Under the pieces are notes generated by a model. It saw nothing but the letters and a program-made list of their open reading frames with translations, was not told the origin of the DNA and ran no database searches. Position numbers and translations under genes: made by a program. Below, piece after piece: positions 8,794 through 17,708 of a stretch of DNA of 64,000 nt; within the stretch, counting starts at the first letter, position 1, and every line of letters begins with the position of its first letter. The DNA comes from an uncultured Paracoccaceae bacterium (GTDB taxonomy: Bacteria; Pseudomonadota; Alphaproteobacteria; Rhodobacterales; Rhodobacteraceae): the NCBI GenBank assembly GCA_937146765.1, contig CAKZRP010000065.1, forward strand, positions 1 through 64,000, given 5' to 3'.

Positions 8794-10474
8794 GGTGCAT
8801 GTCTTTTCGGTTGTGCCAGATTGCCTTTGGCATCCAGAGGGCAAGGGCAAAGGGCAGGAGGGCGGCGGCGGTTTGCAGCAGTGCAAAGACGCCGATTGCG
8901 CGACGATCCCCACCTGCGGCCAGGGCGACGGCCTCGGTGGTCAGGGTTTGCACCCGTCCCCCGCCGATCAGGAGCGTTGGCAGATATTGTCCTATCGAGA
9001 CCGCGACTCCAAGGGCGATGGCGGTCAGGATCGCACCCAGCAACATCGGCAGCCGCAGGCAAAAGAAAATCCGGTTTGGGGAGGCGCCGAGGGCAGCAGC
9101 GATACGCCCCTGCCGCGCGTCCCAGTCCTTGAAAGGTCCTTCAAGCGACAGGCGCAGATAGGGCAGGACAAAAACAAGATGGGCAAAGACCACCGCCCAG
9201 AGGCTGCGATCCGCGCCGACACCCAGAAGAAGGGTTTGTAGCCCGGGCAAGAAGGCCGTTTGCGGCACCAGGAGGGGCAGGTAGAGCAGCCACATGGCTC
9301 TTTCCGTGACCGCAAGATGGCGGCGTTCCTCGGTTTCAAGACACCCAAGGGTGAGGACCAGGGCGAGCCCGGTGGCAGCCAGAGCAATGGCAAAAGTTGT
9401 ACCCAGGGTTTTTAGGGCTATCGGGCCATGACGGATCCAACTGCTCGGCGACAGGGCGTCCGGCAGAGCCTCGGGAAAGCGCCATCCGGCGGCAAAGGAC
9501 CACAGGGTCAGCCCCAGAAGGCCGAACAGAACCATGGTCACGCAGAGCATTGCCAGCGACACTACGCCGAAGCGAAGCCAACGGTCCCGTTGCCAGCGCC
9601 GCCCGCTGGTGATCAGTCGGCGTGACAGCCGAGCAACAAGATGCTCCGCCCCATGCCAGGCAAGGAGAGCCATCAGCACGAGGGTCAATTGCAGCAGGGC
9701 GGCGGCGGAGGCCAGGCTGCGCAGGGTCAGATCCGGGTCTCCCATCCAACGCAGGATTTGAACGGAAAGCGTGGGTGGCGTGCTGGGGCCGAGGATCAGG
9801 GCCATGTCCACCACCGACATGGAATAGGCCAACACCACATAGACCGGCAGTCGGATCCGGCTGTAGAGCGCCGGAAACACGCTGAACAGCCAACCTGCGC
9901 TGCGCCCATACCCCAATGCGGCGGCAATCCGCATCCGTTCCGCACCTTGGGTCTGCGCCAGGGCGGCCAGGGAGATCAGCAGCAGGAAAGGCACTTCCTT
10001 CACGATCAGCCCAAGGGTCAACGCAAGCCCCATCGGGTCCTGCACCAGCAGGAGATCCGGCGGGCGTTCCCATCCGGTCAGCCAGGGGCTGAGGGCGCGG
10101 ATAACCCAGCCGGAGGGCTGGATCAGGAACAGCAGGCCAAAGGCAGCGGCGGCATGGGGCACTGACAGCAGCGGCGACAGCACCCGTACCATCATGCGAA
10201 AGGGACGGGTGCCGTTCCATCCCGCGATCAGGGCGGTGACGATCAGCAAGGAGGACAGGGTGGCGAGACCGCCGGTGACGAGACTGAGGCGGACGGCGGC
10301 CCAAAGGCCGGGCCATTCCACCAATGCAGTGACCGGAGCCAGCGATGGCCCCTGCATCCCCAGTTCAGGCAGATGCCCGACGGCTGCGCGCAAGGTGCCC
10401 CACAGGCCAGCCAGAACTGGCCCCAGAAGGGCCAGCAGCGTCAGAGTTGGCAGGAGCGGAGGCAGGCGCATCAA
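8786..10474 (-). CDS. ynjC: ABC transporter fused permease, YnjC-like
   Basis: A 562-residue inner-membrane protein with about twelve hydrophobic helices, arranged as two permease halves in one chain as in YnjC and ThiP. Each half has an EAA-like cytoplasmic loop (first half around ALGYGRSAGWLF, second half around ALGASPNRIFF). It lies between the binding-protein gene (12-base gap) and the ATPase gene (8-base overlap), completing a three-gene importer. The substrate is uncertain: E. coli YnjBCD is itself poorly characterised and is related to thiamine and sulfate/iron-type systems. Confidence 0.88.
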   Translation of the reverse strand: MMRLPPLLPTLTLLALLGPVLAGLWGTLRAAVGHLPELGMQGPSLAPVTALVEWPGLWAAVRLSLVTGGLATLSSLLIVTALIAGWNGTRPFRMMVRVLSPLLSVPHAAAAFGLLFLIQPSGWVIRALSPWLTGWERPPDLLLVQDPMGLALTLGLIVKEVPFLLLISLAALAQTQGAERMRIAAALGYGRSAGWLFSVFPALYSRIRLPVYVVLAYSMSVVDMALILGPSTPPTLSVQILRWMGDPDLTLRSLASAAALLQLTLVLMALLAWHGAEHLVARLSRRLITSGRRWQRDRWLRFGVVSLAMLCVTMVLFGLLGLTLWSFAAGWRFPEALPDALSPSSWIRHGPIALKTLGTTFAIALAATGLALVLTLGCLETEERRHLAVTERAMWLLYLPLLVPQTAFLPGLQTLLLGVGADRSLWAVVFAHLVFVLPYLRLSLEGPFKDWDARQGRIAAALGASPNRIFFCLRLPMLLGAILTAIALGVAVSIGQYLPTLLIGGGRVQTLTTEAVALAAGGDRRAIGVFALLQTAAALLPFALALWMPKAIWHNRKDMHHG

Positions 10475-10486
10475 GATCGGGGAGGG

Positions 10487-11686
10487 TCAGTTGGCAACGC
10501 CGTAGCGCTTGACCCAATCCTCGGCGATGCGTGTCATCCAGCTTGGGTGCGGTTCAGGCTGGACGGGGCCCAGATCCTCGGGGGACAGTGTCGCGACCCC
10601 TAGGTCCAGCGTGCGAAAGGCAGCCCGATCCTCGACGGGTAGCTTTGTCATGTCGAGGATGGTGCCATAGCCCAGCACGTCCGGATCCTGTGCATGGAGC
10701 TGGGCCTCGGGCGACATCAGGAAATTCGCCACCACCATGGAAGCCTCCTTAGATCCGGAGTTATACGGAATTGCCACGAAGGAGGCATTGCCGATGGTTC
10801 CCTTGTCCAGCACGAAGGTGCGCACACTTTCGGGCAGCTGGAAATTGGCGATCGCGGTGCTGGCCTCGCCGGGGCTGAAGGAAATCGCGAGGTCGATTTC
10901 ATCGTCATTCATCAGTTGCAGCTGACGTGGGCCGGTCTGCGGATAGGCCCGTCCTTCGCGCCACAACAGCGGCGTCAACTCGTCAAGAAAGGCCCAGAGC
11001 GGCGCGGTGATCTCCGCATATTCTTCCTCGCGCAGGGGAGCCGCCAGCGCAGTGGTGTCATCCGCCAGATCCACAAGCGCCTGTTTCAGAAAGGTGGTGC
11101 CGAGGAAGTCCGGCGGCTGAGGGTAGGTGAAGCGACCGGGGTGTGCCTTGGCCCAGGCAAGGATCTGGGGCATTGAGCCCAGCGGGGCGGCCAGATCGGC
11201 AGTGTCATACATGAAGACCACCTGTGCCATGGCCCAGGGCGACTCAAAGCCTTCAGTCGGAACGGTGAAGTCATGTTGCAGCGTCTTACCCTCGGTATCG
11301 GCAAACTGCCAATTCGGCAGCGCCTCGGCATAGGGGCCAAACAGCATGTCCGCTTGTTTCATGGCGGCGAAATTGGCGCCATTGATCCAGATCAGGTCCA
11401 CAGCGCCATCGTCGTCCTGACCGCTGGTTTTCTCGGCGAGCACCCGATTGACTGCGTCACTGGTGCTCTCGAGTTTGACATGCGTAAGGGTGATGCCGAA
11501 GTCTTCTTCAACCCGGTCCCCAACCCAGGCGATGAAGTCATTGGTGGCAGTCGATCCCCCCCAGGCATGCCAATAGACCGTCTGACCCTGCGCGGTAGCG
11601 GTGACGGTCGACCAGTGCGCCGGATCCGGGTCCGCCCAGGCCGCAAAGGGAGCAAGAACGAAGGCGAGGGGCAGGACGCGTTTCAT
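10487..11686 (-). CDS. ynjB: ABC transporter substrate-binding protein, YnjB-like
   Basis: A periplasmic solute-binding protein of 399 residues with a signal peptide (MKRVLPLAFVLAPFAAWA). The mature protein begins with the TVYWHAWGGS pattern and contains WINGANFAAMK and an EGFESPWAMAQVVF segment, all typical of YnjB. It is first in a three-gene minus-strand operon with the fused permease and ATPase. Imperfect inverted repeats lie upstream (11709-11763 and 11812-11827). No thiamine riboswitch was recognised. Confidence 0.88.
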   Translation of the reverse strand: MKRVLPLAFVLAPFAAWADPDPAHWSTVTATAQGQTVYWHAWGGSTATNDFIAWVGDRVEEDFGITLTHVKLESTSDAVNRVLAEKTSGQDDDGAVDLIWINGANFAAMKQADMLFGPYAEALPNWQFADTEGKTLQHDFTVPTEGFESPWAMAQVVFMYDTADLAAPLGSMPQILAWAKAHPGRFTYPQPPDFLGTTFLKQALVDLADDTTALAAPLREEEYAEITAPLWAFLDELTPLLWREGRAYPQTGPRQLQLMNDDEIDLAISFSPGEASTAIANFQLPESVRTFVLDKGTIGNASFVAIPYNSGSKEASMVVANFLMSPEAQLHAQDPDVLGYGTILDMTKLPVEDRAAFRTLDLGVATLSPEDLGPVQPEPHPSWMTRIAEDWVKRYGVAN

Positions 11687-11708
11687 AGATAACCTCTGGT
11701 GTGCTTGG

Positions 11709-11763
11709 AATCTCTGGTTGCCCCGATCCGCAACACTGCTTCGGGAGCGTTCGCCCAGAGATT
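11709..11763. repeat. Inverted repeat upstream of the ynjB-like gene
   Basis: aatctctgg at 11709-11717 is a perfect inverted copy of 11755-11763, with 37 bases between. It begins 23 bases upstream of the ynjB start, so it would lie in the leader of that mRNA. Function unknown. Confidence 0.4.
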
Positions 11764-11811
11764 GCCGATCCGCGCGCTGGCGTCCATTGCCATGACGAAA
11801 ATGTGACGGCA

Positions 11812-11827
11812 GGTGTATTGCTACACC
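11812..11827. promoter_or_regulatory. Palindrome between ynjB and nadA, candidate operator
   Basis: ggtgta-ttgc-tacacc is a perfect 6+6 inverted repeat with a 4-base centre, in the 308-base divergent region between ynjB (11686) and nadA (11995). Its size fits a dimeric repressor site. I cannot assign it to a known regulator of NAD genes. Confidence 0.35.
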
Positions 11828-11905
11828 CTACAATGCTTGCGCCCCTCCCTATGGGCCGTTATGCACAGGCGCGCATACTCGTACCGCGACCTGCGAGGCT
11901 TGACG

Positions 11906-11932
11906 GGACGTTTCGGGGCAGCCCCGACGTCC
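11906..11932 (+). promoter_or_regulatory. Hairpin in the nadA leader
   Basis: ggacgt (11906-11911) pairs with acgtcc (11927-11932), and after a two-base bulge cgggg pairs with ccccg around a three-base loop. It lies 62 bases before the nadA start and has no T-tract. It could be a leader structure or chance pairing in GC-rich DNA. Confidence 0.3.
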
Positions 11933-11994
11933 GCCATATTCGGTGCTGCCGGGGTCTGCAGGCGGCACGCGATCAGACAGGGGGACCCCTATCC

Positions 11995-13050
11995 ATGTCG
12001 CTCGATATGCCCGTGCTCCGGACCGTTTTGGCCGAGCATTACGACCTCACTCCTTCGCAAGAGCTGGCTGACGCCATGGCGGATATCTACGCCAAGATGT
12101 CCCGCGTGATTTCGCCCGTTGATTGGGTGCTCTATGCGCCCTACGTCAAGGCGATCAACGAGCTGAAGGTGAAGCGCAACGCGGTGATCCTTGGTCACAA
12201 CTATATGACCCCGGAGATTTTCCACGGGATTTCCGACTTTGTTGGCGACAGTCTGCAGCTGGCGATCAAGGCGACCGAGGTCGAGGCGGATGTGATCGTG
12301 CAATGCGGTGTGCATTTCATGGCTGAAACCTCCAAGATCCTCAGCCCGGAAAAGATCGTGCTGATGCCCGACATGGAGGCAGGCTGCAGCCTCGCGGAAT
12401 CCATTTCCGCCGAAGGGGTCGCGGAAATGCGCCGCCGTTATCCCGGCGCGCCGGTGGTGTCCTATGTGAACACCACGGCCGAGGTAAAAGCGGCCTCTGA
12501 CATCTGCTGCACCTCGTCGAATGCCGCCCAGATCGTGGCGGCGATGGAGAGCGATACGGTCATCATGACCCCCGACCAATATCTTGCGCAGAACGTCGCC
12601 CGCGACGTGCCGCAAAAGAACGTGGTCTGGTGGGAAGGCTCCTGCATCGTGCACGAGCAATATACCGCTCAGGACCTGCGAGATTTCCGCGAGTGGAACC
12701 CGGGCACCCGCCTGATCGCCCACCCGGAATGCCCGCCGGATGTGGTGGCTGAGGCGGATTTCAGCGGCTCCACCAGTGGCATCCTGAAATACGTGACCGA
12801 CGAGAAGCCGGCAAAGGCGCTGTTGATCACCGAATGCTCGATGGCGTCCAATATCGCCGATGCGCTGCCGGAGGTGGAGTTTGTCGGCCCCTGCAACATG
12901 TGCCCCTACATGAAGAAGATCACCCTGGAGAAGGTGCTCTGGTCGCTGCACTCCATGGAAGGTCAGGTCGAGGTCGAGCCCGAGATGGCTGCCAAGGCCC
13001 GTCACGCGGTGCAGGCGATGATCGACCTGTCTCGCAAGCTGGGCCTCTAA
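11995..13050 (+). CDS. nadA: Quinolinate synthase NadA
   Basis: A cytoplasmic [4Fe-4S] enzyme that condenses iminoaspartate with dihydroxyacetone phosphate to quinolinate in de novo NAD synthesis. The ATG at 11995 gives 351 residues, the usual length, with an AGGGGGA ribosome site upstream; the frame is open back to 11701 but without family similarity. Likely cluster-ligand cysteines are C104 (VQCGVHFMAE), C217 (WEGSCIVHE) and C300 or C303 (GPCNMCPYMKK). The ILGHNYM and GDSLQLA motifs are present. It is followed by nadB after 7 bases. Confidence 0.97.
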   Translation: MSLDMPVLRTVLAEHYDLTPSQELADAMADIYAKMSRVISPVDWVLYAPYVKAINELKVKRNAVILGHNYMTPEIFHGISDFVGDSLQLAIKATEVEADVIVQCGVHFMAETSKILSPEKIVLMPDMEAGCSLAESISAEGVAEMRRRYPGAPVVSYVNTTAEVKAASDICCTSSNAAQIVAAMESDTVIMTPDQYLAQNVARDVPQKNVVWWEGSCIVHEQYTAQDLRDFREWNPGTRLIAHPECPPDVVAEADFSGSTSGILKYVTDEKPAKALLITECSMASNIADALPEVEFVGPCNMCPYMKKITLEKVLWSLHSMEGQVEVEPEMAAKARHAVQAMIDLSRKLGL

Positions 13051-13057
13051 GACCGGT

Positions 13058-14623
13058 ATGCTGGACATGGAGGAGGTCCAGACAGACCGGATCGTGATCG
13101 TGGGCGCCGGGCTTGGGGCGCTTTATGCGGCGCTGACGTTGGCACCTTTGCCCGTCGTGATGATCTCGCCCGACCCGTTGGGGCAGGGCGCAAGCTCGGC
13201 TTGGGCGCAGGGCGGTGTGGCGGCGGCGATGGATGCGGGCGACAGCCCGGAGGCCCATGCCCGCGACACCCTGCGTGCCGGCGCTGGCACCGTTGATCCC
13301 AAGGTTGCCGATCTGGTCACCCGCGAGGCGCGCGAGCATATCCTCGACCTGACCACCCTTGGCGCGCCCTTTGATCGCACGGCGGATGGGGGTTATGTGC
13401 TGTCGCGCGAGGCAGCCCATAGTTTCGCCCGCGTGGTGCGGGTGAAGGGCGATCAGGCCGGTGCGGAAATCATGCGCGCCCTCATTGAGCGGGTGCGCCG
13501 CTGTGCCTCCATCCAAGTGATCGAAGGGGTGATGGCCGAGGGGTTAGAGGTCGCGGACGGCCAAGTGACCGGCGTGCGGCTGACCTCCTCCACCCCCGAA
13601 GGCTCTGCTCCCGTTCTGTTGCGCGGTGTGGCGCATCTGATGGCAGGGGGCGGCAGCTCCGGCCTTTATGCGATCACCACCAACCCGCCCCGCATTCGCG
13701 GCCAAGTGCTCGGCATGGCGGCGCGGGCAGGGGCGGTGATTGCGGATGCGGAGTTTGTCCAGTTCCACCCGACCGCGATGGATGTGGGCGAGGACCCGGC
13801 GCCTTTGGCGACCGAAGCCCTACGCGGCGAAGGCGCGGTGCTGATCAACGCCGAAGGCGATCGTTTTATGCTGGATGCCCACCCGGATGCGGAGCTGGCC
13901 CCGCGCGACGTGGTGGCGCGGGCGATCTTTGCCCAAGGGCAGGCGGGCAAGCGCCCGATGCTCGACACTCGCGGGGCGCTGGGCGCTCGGGTGACCGAGA
14001 TGTTCCCCGCCGTCAGCGCGGCCTGTGCGCGCAATGGCATCAACCCGGTGGCAGAGCCGATCCCGGTTGCCGCCGCCGCCCATTACCACATGGGCGGCAT
14101 TGCCACCGATCTCGATGGGCGCAGCAGCCTGCCGGGGCTTTGGGCCTGCGGTGAATGCGCTTCGACCGGTCTGCACGGCGCCAACCGCCTGGCCTCCAAC
14201 GGTCTTTTGGAAGCGCTGGTCTATGCCCGCCGCGCCGCCCAAAGCATCGCAGTCCATGCCAAGATCAAGGACAGCGCGGCCCCGGTGGCGCTGGTCTTTG
14301 CCCCCGGTGGTACGCCCTTGGACCTGGAGACCTTGGTCAGCTTGCGCCAGACCATGACTGCCAAGGTCGGTGTGGTGCGCGAGGCGGAGGGCCTTAAGGA
14401 CGCGCTGCGGACCATCGCGGAGCTCGAGGGCGAGCAGCCCTCCTGCGAAAGCCTCCTCAACATCACCGCCACTGCCACGCTGATCGCCGCCGCCGCCCTC
14501 ATGCGCGAGGAAAGCCGCGGCGCCCATGAGCGCAGCGATTTCCCCGCGACCGACCCGGCCCGCGCGCGCCGCTCTCGCCTCACCTTGGCCGAGGCCAAGG
14601 CGCTGCGCGATACTTTGACCTGA
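13058..14623 (+). CDS. nadB: L-aspartate oxidase NadB
   Basis: A flavoprotein that oxidises L-aspartate to iminoaspartate, which NadA uses at once. The 521-residue length is normal. The FAD-binding GAGLGA motif lies at about residues 16-21. The fumarate-reductase-like active-site segments HYHMGG (about 342) and GLHGANRLASN (about 370-380) are present, as is the FVQFHPTA segment. It is the middle gene of nadABC and lies 10 bases before nadC. A nearby in-frame ATG (codon 4) is an alternative start. Confidence 0.97.
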   Translation: MLDMEEVQTDRIVIVGAGLGALYAALTLAPLPVVMISPDPLGQGASSAWAQGGVAAAMDAGDSPEAHARDTLRAGAGTVDPKVADLVTREAREHILDLTTLGAPFDRTADGGYVLSREAAHSFARVVRVKGDQAGAEIMRALIERVRRCASIQVIEGVMAEGLEVADGQVTGVRLTSSTPEGSAPVLLRGVAHLMAGGGSSGLYAITTNPPRIRGQVLGMAARAGAVIADAEFVQFHPTAMDVGEDPAPLATEALRGEGAVLINAEGDRFMLDAHPDAELAPRDVVARAIFAQGQAGKRPMLDTRGALGARVTEMFPAVSAACARNGINPVAEPIPVAAAAHYHMGGIATDLDGRSSLPGLWACGECASTGLHGANRLASNGLLEALVYARRAAQSIAVHAKIKDSAAPVALVFAPGGTPLDLETLVSLRQTMTAKVGVVREAEGLKDALRTIAELEGEQPSCESLLNITATATLIAAAALMREESRGAHERSDFPATDPARARRSRLTLAEAKALRDTLT

Positions 14624-14633
14624 GAGAGACCCC

Positions 14634-15482
14634 ATGAGCTTTGCCACTCTGCCCGACCTGATCCTTGAGCCGCTGGTGAAATCCGCGCTGATGGAGGACC
14701 TTGGCGCCTATGGCGATGTGACCACCCGCGCGGTGATCCCGGACGATGTGACCTATTCCGCCCGGCTGCGCGCGCGCGAGGCGGCTGTGGTCTCCGGCAT
14801 GCAGGTGGCCGCATTGGCCTTCCGGCTGGTGGACCCTGGGCTGGTGGTCACGTCGCTGGTTCGGGACGGGGCTGTGTGTCAGCCCGGTGACGTACTGATG
14901 CGGATCGAGGGCAGGGCCGCCTCCATCCTGATGGGCGAGCGGGTGGCGCTGAACTTTGCCGGGCGCCTCACTGGGATTGCGACCCTCACCGCCTCCATGG
15001 TGGCAGAGACCGCAGGCACCAAGGCGCGGGTGACCTGTACCCGCAAGACCACGCCGGGGCTGCGCATGGTGGAAAAACTCGCCGTGCTGCATGGCGGCGG
15101 CTTCAACCACCGTTATTCGCTGTCGGACGCGATCCTGATCAAGGACAACCATATCGCGGCGGCTGGCGGCATCCGTGCGGTGCTCGAGGCGACCAAGGCC
15201 CATGCCAGCCATATGTTGGCGGTGGAGATCGAGGTCGACACGCTTGAGCAGCTGCGCGAGGTGCTGGAGGTCGGCGGGGCCTCGGTGGTTCTGTTGGACA
15301 ATATGACCCCGGACCAGCTGCGCGAGGCGGTGGCGATCAACGCAGGCCGCTTGGCGCTGGAGGCCAGCGGCAATGTGCGCAAGGAGACCGTAGCGGCGAT
15401 TGCCGCGACCGGGGTGGATTACATCTCCTCCGGGGCGCTGACCCATTCGGCGCGCACCGTGGACCTCGGCCTCGATTTCTGA
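14634..15482 (+). CDS. nadC: Nicotinate-nucleotide pyrophosphorylase (carboxylating) NadC
   Basis: Converts quinolinate and PRPP to nicotinate mononucleotide, CO2 and pyrophosphate. The protein has 282 residues, the normal size. Phosphoribosyltransferase signatures are clear: the CTRKTTPGLR substrate loop (about 134-143), the HGGGFNHR segment (about 152-160), AILIKDNH (about 165-173) and the C-terminal GVDYISSGALTHS barrel strand. It ends the nadABC operon, with its stop only 3 bases from the convergent LysR gene. Confidence 0.97.
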   Translation: MSFATLPDLILEPLVKSALMEDLGAYGDVTTRAVIPDDVTYSARLRAREAAVVSGMQVAALAFRLVDPGLVVTSLVRDGAVCQPGDVLMRIEGRAASILMGERVALNFAGRLTGIATLTASMVAETAGTKARVTCTRKTTPGLRMVEKLAVLHGGGFNHRYSLSDAILIKDNHIAAAGGIRAVLEATKAHASHMLAVEIEVDTLEQLREVLEVGGASVVLLDNMTPDQLREAVAINAGRLALEASGNVRKETVAAIAATGVDYISSGALTHSARTVDLGLDF

Positions 15483-15485
15483 CCC

Positions 15486-16409
15486 TCAGCCGCAGCCACG
15501 CCCGGACGACAGGGCCTGCAGCACCGGATCGGCGCGCAAGCGGTCACGGGCAAAGTCGATAAAGCCGCGCACCTTGGCGGGGGCGCGGCGGCCCTCTGCA
15601 TGGACGAGATGGATCGGCATGCTCTCGGGCTCAAAATCCTCGAGGATGCAAGCGAGCCGCCCCGTCGCCACATCCTGCCCCGCCTGATAGGACAGCACCC
15701 GGCACAGGCCCCAGCCGGCCCGCGCAGCGTCCAACCCGGCAGCAACCGTGCTGACGCAGAGCCGCGGGGTGATCCGCACGATCTCCTGTTGGTCAGCACC
15801 AAAACGCCATTCTGTGGTGGAGGAGACCGCATTGACCGCCACGATCCGATGCGCGGGCAGCTCTGCTGGCGTCTGGGGCGTGCCGTGTTTGGCCAGATAG
15901 GCGGGCGCGCCGCAGATCACTCGCCGCACCGAGCCAACCTTGACCGCTGAGAGGGTGGAAGAGGGCAGGTGGCCAATGCGCAGCGCCACGTCAAAGCCTT
16001 CTTCGACAATGTTCACCACCCGGTCCAGTAACATCAACTCCGCCCGCATCTCCGGGTAAAGGTCGAGGAAATCCAACAGGATCGGCAGGATGTAGAGGCG
16101 GCCGAACTCATTCGGGCAGGTCAGTCGCAACAGCCCCACCGGGGCCGAGGCCGCCCCCCGCGCCGCATCATCCGCCGATTGCAGCAAGGACAGGATATGG
16201 CGCGCGTCGTCCAGATAGCGGGTGCCCACGTCCGTCAGGTGCAGCCGCCGGGTGGTGCGGGTGAACAGCCGCGCGCCGAGCTCCGCCTCCAGCCCGTTAA
16301 TCGCCCGCGTGGCCGAGGGGGCCGAAAGATTGCAGCGCCGCGCGCCTGCTGCAAACCCGTCTTCCTCGGCCACGGCCACAAAGACCTGAAGGCTTTGAAT
16401 CCGGTCCAT
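15486..16409 (-). CDS. LysR family transcriptional regulator
   Basis: A 307-residue DNA-binding regulator. The N-terminal winged helix-turn-helix (about residues 4-62, with [18 protein letters not shown] as the recognition region) is followed by a LysR-type substrate-binding domain (about 90-300). It is divergent from the NTF2-like/GST/flavin-oxidase operon with 118 bases between the starts, so by family custom it probably controls that operon and itself. The effector is unknown. It resembles the DsdA/CrgA-type subgroup that responds to aromatic or stress signals, a weak inference. Confidence 0.92.
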   Translation of the reverse strand: MDRIQSLQVFVAVAEEDGFAAGARRCNLSAPSATRAINGLEAELGARLFTRTTRRLHLTDVGTRYLDDARHILSLLQSADDAARGAASAPVGLLRLTCPNEFGRLYILPILLDFLDLYPEMRAELMLLDRVVNIVEEGFDVALRIGHLPSSTLSAVKVGSVRRVICGAPAYLAKHGTPQTPAELPAHRIVAVNAVSSTTEWRFGADQQEIVRITPRLCVSTVAAGLDAARAGWGLCRVLSYQAGQDVATGRLACILEDFEPESMPIHLVHAEGRRAPAKVRGFIDFARDRLRADPVLQALSSGRGCG

Positions 16410-16527
16410 ATCCCCTCCATTGCTATCACTTGATGAAATTATCCATTTCTCTCACGGGTTATTCTTTTACGCAACGGTTGGGTTTATCTCCGTCATACGC
16501 AAGCACACCGCACCCGGAGACCCCGAT

Positions 16528-17001
16528 ATGACCACCGCTCCCCGCCCGCCCCTGCCGCCCTTCACCCGCGAGAGCGCCATCGAGAAGGTCCGTCTGGCCG
16601 AGGATGGCTGGAATAGCCGTGACGCCGCCAAGGTGACGCTGGCCTATACCCCGAACAGCAGCTGGCGCAATCGGGCGGAGTTCCCGCAGGGGCGCGCCGA
16701 GATCGAGGCCTTCCTGACCCGCAAATGGACCCGCGAGCTGGAGTATCGTCTGATCAAGGAACTTTGGGCCTTTGACGGCAACCGCATCGCGGTGCGCTAC
16801 GCCTATGAATACCGCGACGACAGCGGCCAGTGGTATCGCGCCTATGGCAACGAAAACTGGCAGTTCGACGCGGACGGTCTGATGGAGGAGCGCCATGCCT
16901 CGATCAATGAAAAACCCATCACCGAGGCAGAACGCAAGTTTAACTGGCCGCTTGGACGCCGCCCCGACGACCATGCCTCACTCAGTGACCTCGGCCTTTG
17001 A
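16528..17001 (+). CDS. NTF2-like protein, DUF1348 (SnoaL superfamily)
   Basis: A 157-residue small alpha+beta protein. The ATG at 16528 has GGAGA eight bases upstream and gives the family's normal length; the frame is open further upstream but looks non-coding. Family patterns include [29 protein letters not shown] and [21 protein letters not shown] near the end. The molecular function of DUF1348 proteins is not established; the fold usually binds a small hydrophobic ligand. It is first in an operon with a GST and a flavin-dependent oxidase-like protein, divergent from LysR. Confidence 0.85.
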   Translation: MTTAPRPPLPPFTRESAIEKVRLAEDGWNSRDAAKVTLAYTPNSSWRNRAEFPQGRAEIEAFLTRKWTRELEYRLIKELWAFDGNRIAVRYAYEYRDDSGQWYRAYGNENWQFDADGLMEERHASINEKPITEAERKFNWPLGRRPDDHASLSDLGL

Positions 17002-17025
17002 CCTTTTCCAACGGAGACACCTGAC

Positions 17026-17679
17026 ATGAACCCGCTGTTCCCCGCCAATGCGGCGCCAATCACCTTTTATACCTTTCCCCTGTCTGGTCATTGTCACCGC
17101 GTCGCGCTGATGCTGTCGCTGTTGGAGCTGCCTTACGAGGCGGTCGAAGTGGACCTGATGAGCGGCGCCCATAAGGAAGCCGCCTTCCTTCAGCTGAACG
17201 CCTTGGGCCAAGTGCCGGTGATCGTCGACAATGGCACCGTGATTTCGGATTCCAACGCCATTCTGGTCTATCTGGCGCAGGCCTACGGCGCGCCGGGGCT
17301 GTGGCTGCCGACCGAGGCAAAGCGCTTGGCCGAGGTGCAGCGTTGGTTGACCCTCACCGCCTCGCATGTGGCGACCCGCCTGTCGCCGGCCCGTTGGCGC
17401 ACCTTGACTGGCAATGGCGACACGCCGGAGACCGAGGCCGCCCGCGCCGCCTCGCATGACTTCTTGCGCCTGATGGAGCGGATGATCGCCGGGCGCGACT
17501 TCCTTGTGGGCAATACGCCGACCCTCGCCGATGTGGCGGCCTATGCCTATGTCGCCCATGTGCCCGAGGGCGGCGTGAGCCTTGCGGACTATCCGCTGAT
17601 CCGCGCTTGGGTGGCGCGTGTCGCCGCGCAGCCGCGCTTTGTGCCGATGGTCGCCTCGCCGATCCCCGACGTTGCTTGA
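17026..17679 (+). CDS. Glutathione S-transferase family protein
   Basis: A cytoplasmic GST-like enzyme of 217 residues. The thioredoxin-like N-terminal domain (about 10-90) has LSGHCHRVALML near the active site, a QVPVI cis-proline motif and SDSNAILVYLA, which binds the glutathione gamma-glutamyl group. The C-terminal all-helical domain ends with an ADVAAYAYVAHV segment. It is 24 bases after the DUF1348 gene and 29 before the flavin-oxidase gene, so probably co-transcribed. It likely detoxifies an electrophile; the substrate is unknown. Confidence 0.9.
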   Translation: MNPLFPANAAPITFYTFPLSGHCHRVALMLSLLELPYEAVEVDLMSGAHKEAAFLQLNALGQVPVIVDNGTVISDSNAILVYLAQAYGAPGLWLPTEAKRLAEVQRWLTLTASHVATRLSPARWRTLTGNGDTPETEAARAASHDFLRLMERMIAGRDFLVGNTPTLADVAAYAYVAHVPEGGVSLADYPLIRAWVARVAAQPRFVPMVASPIPDVA

Positions 17680-17708
17680 CTCCCATTTAACCGCCTGAGG
17701 AGCCGCCC

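Noticed and set aside
11687-11800. Thiamine-pyrophosphate riboswitch upstream of the ynjB-like gene
   Set aside because: The transporter resembles thiamine-type systems, but I could not find the CUGAGA and related conserved core of the riboswitch on the minus strand.
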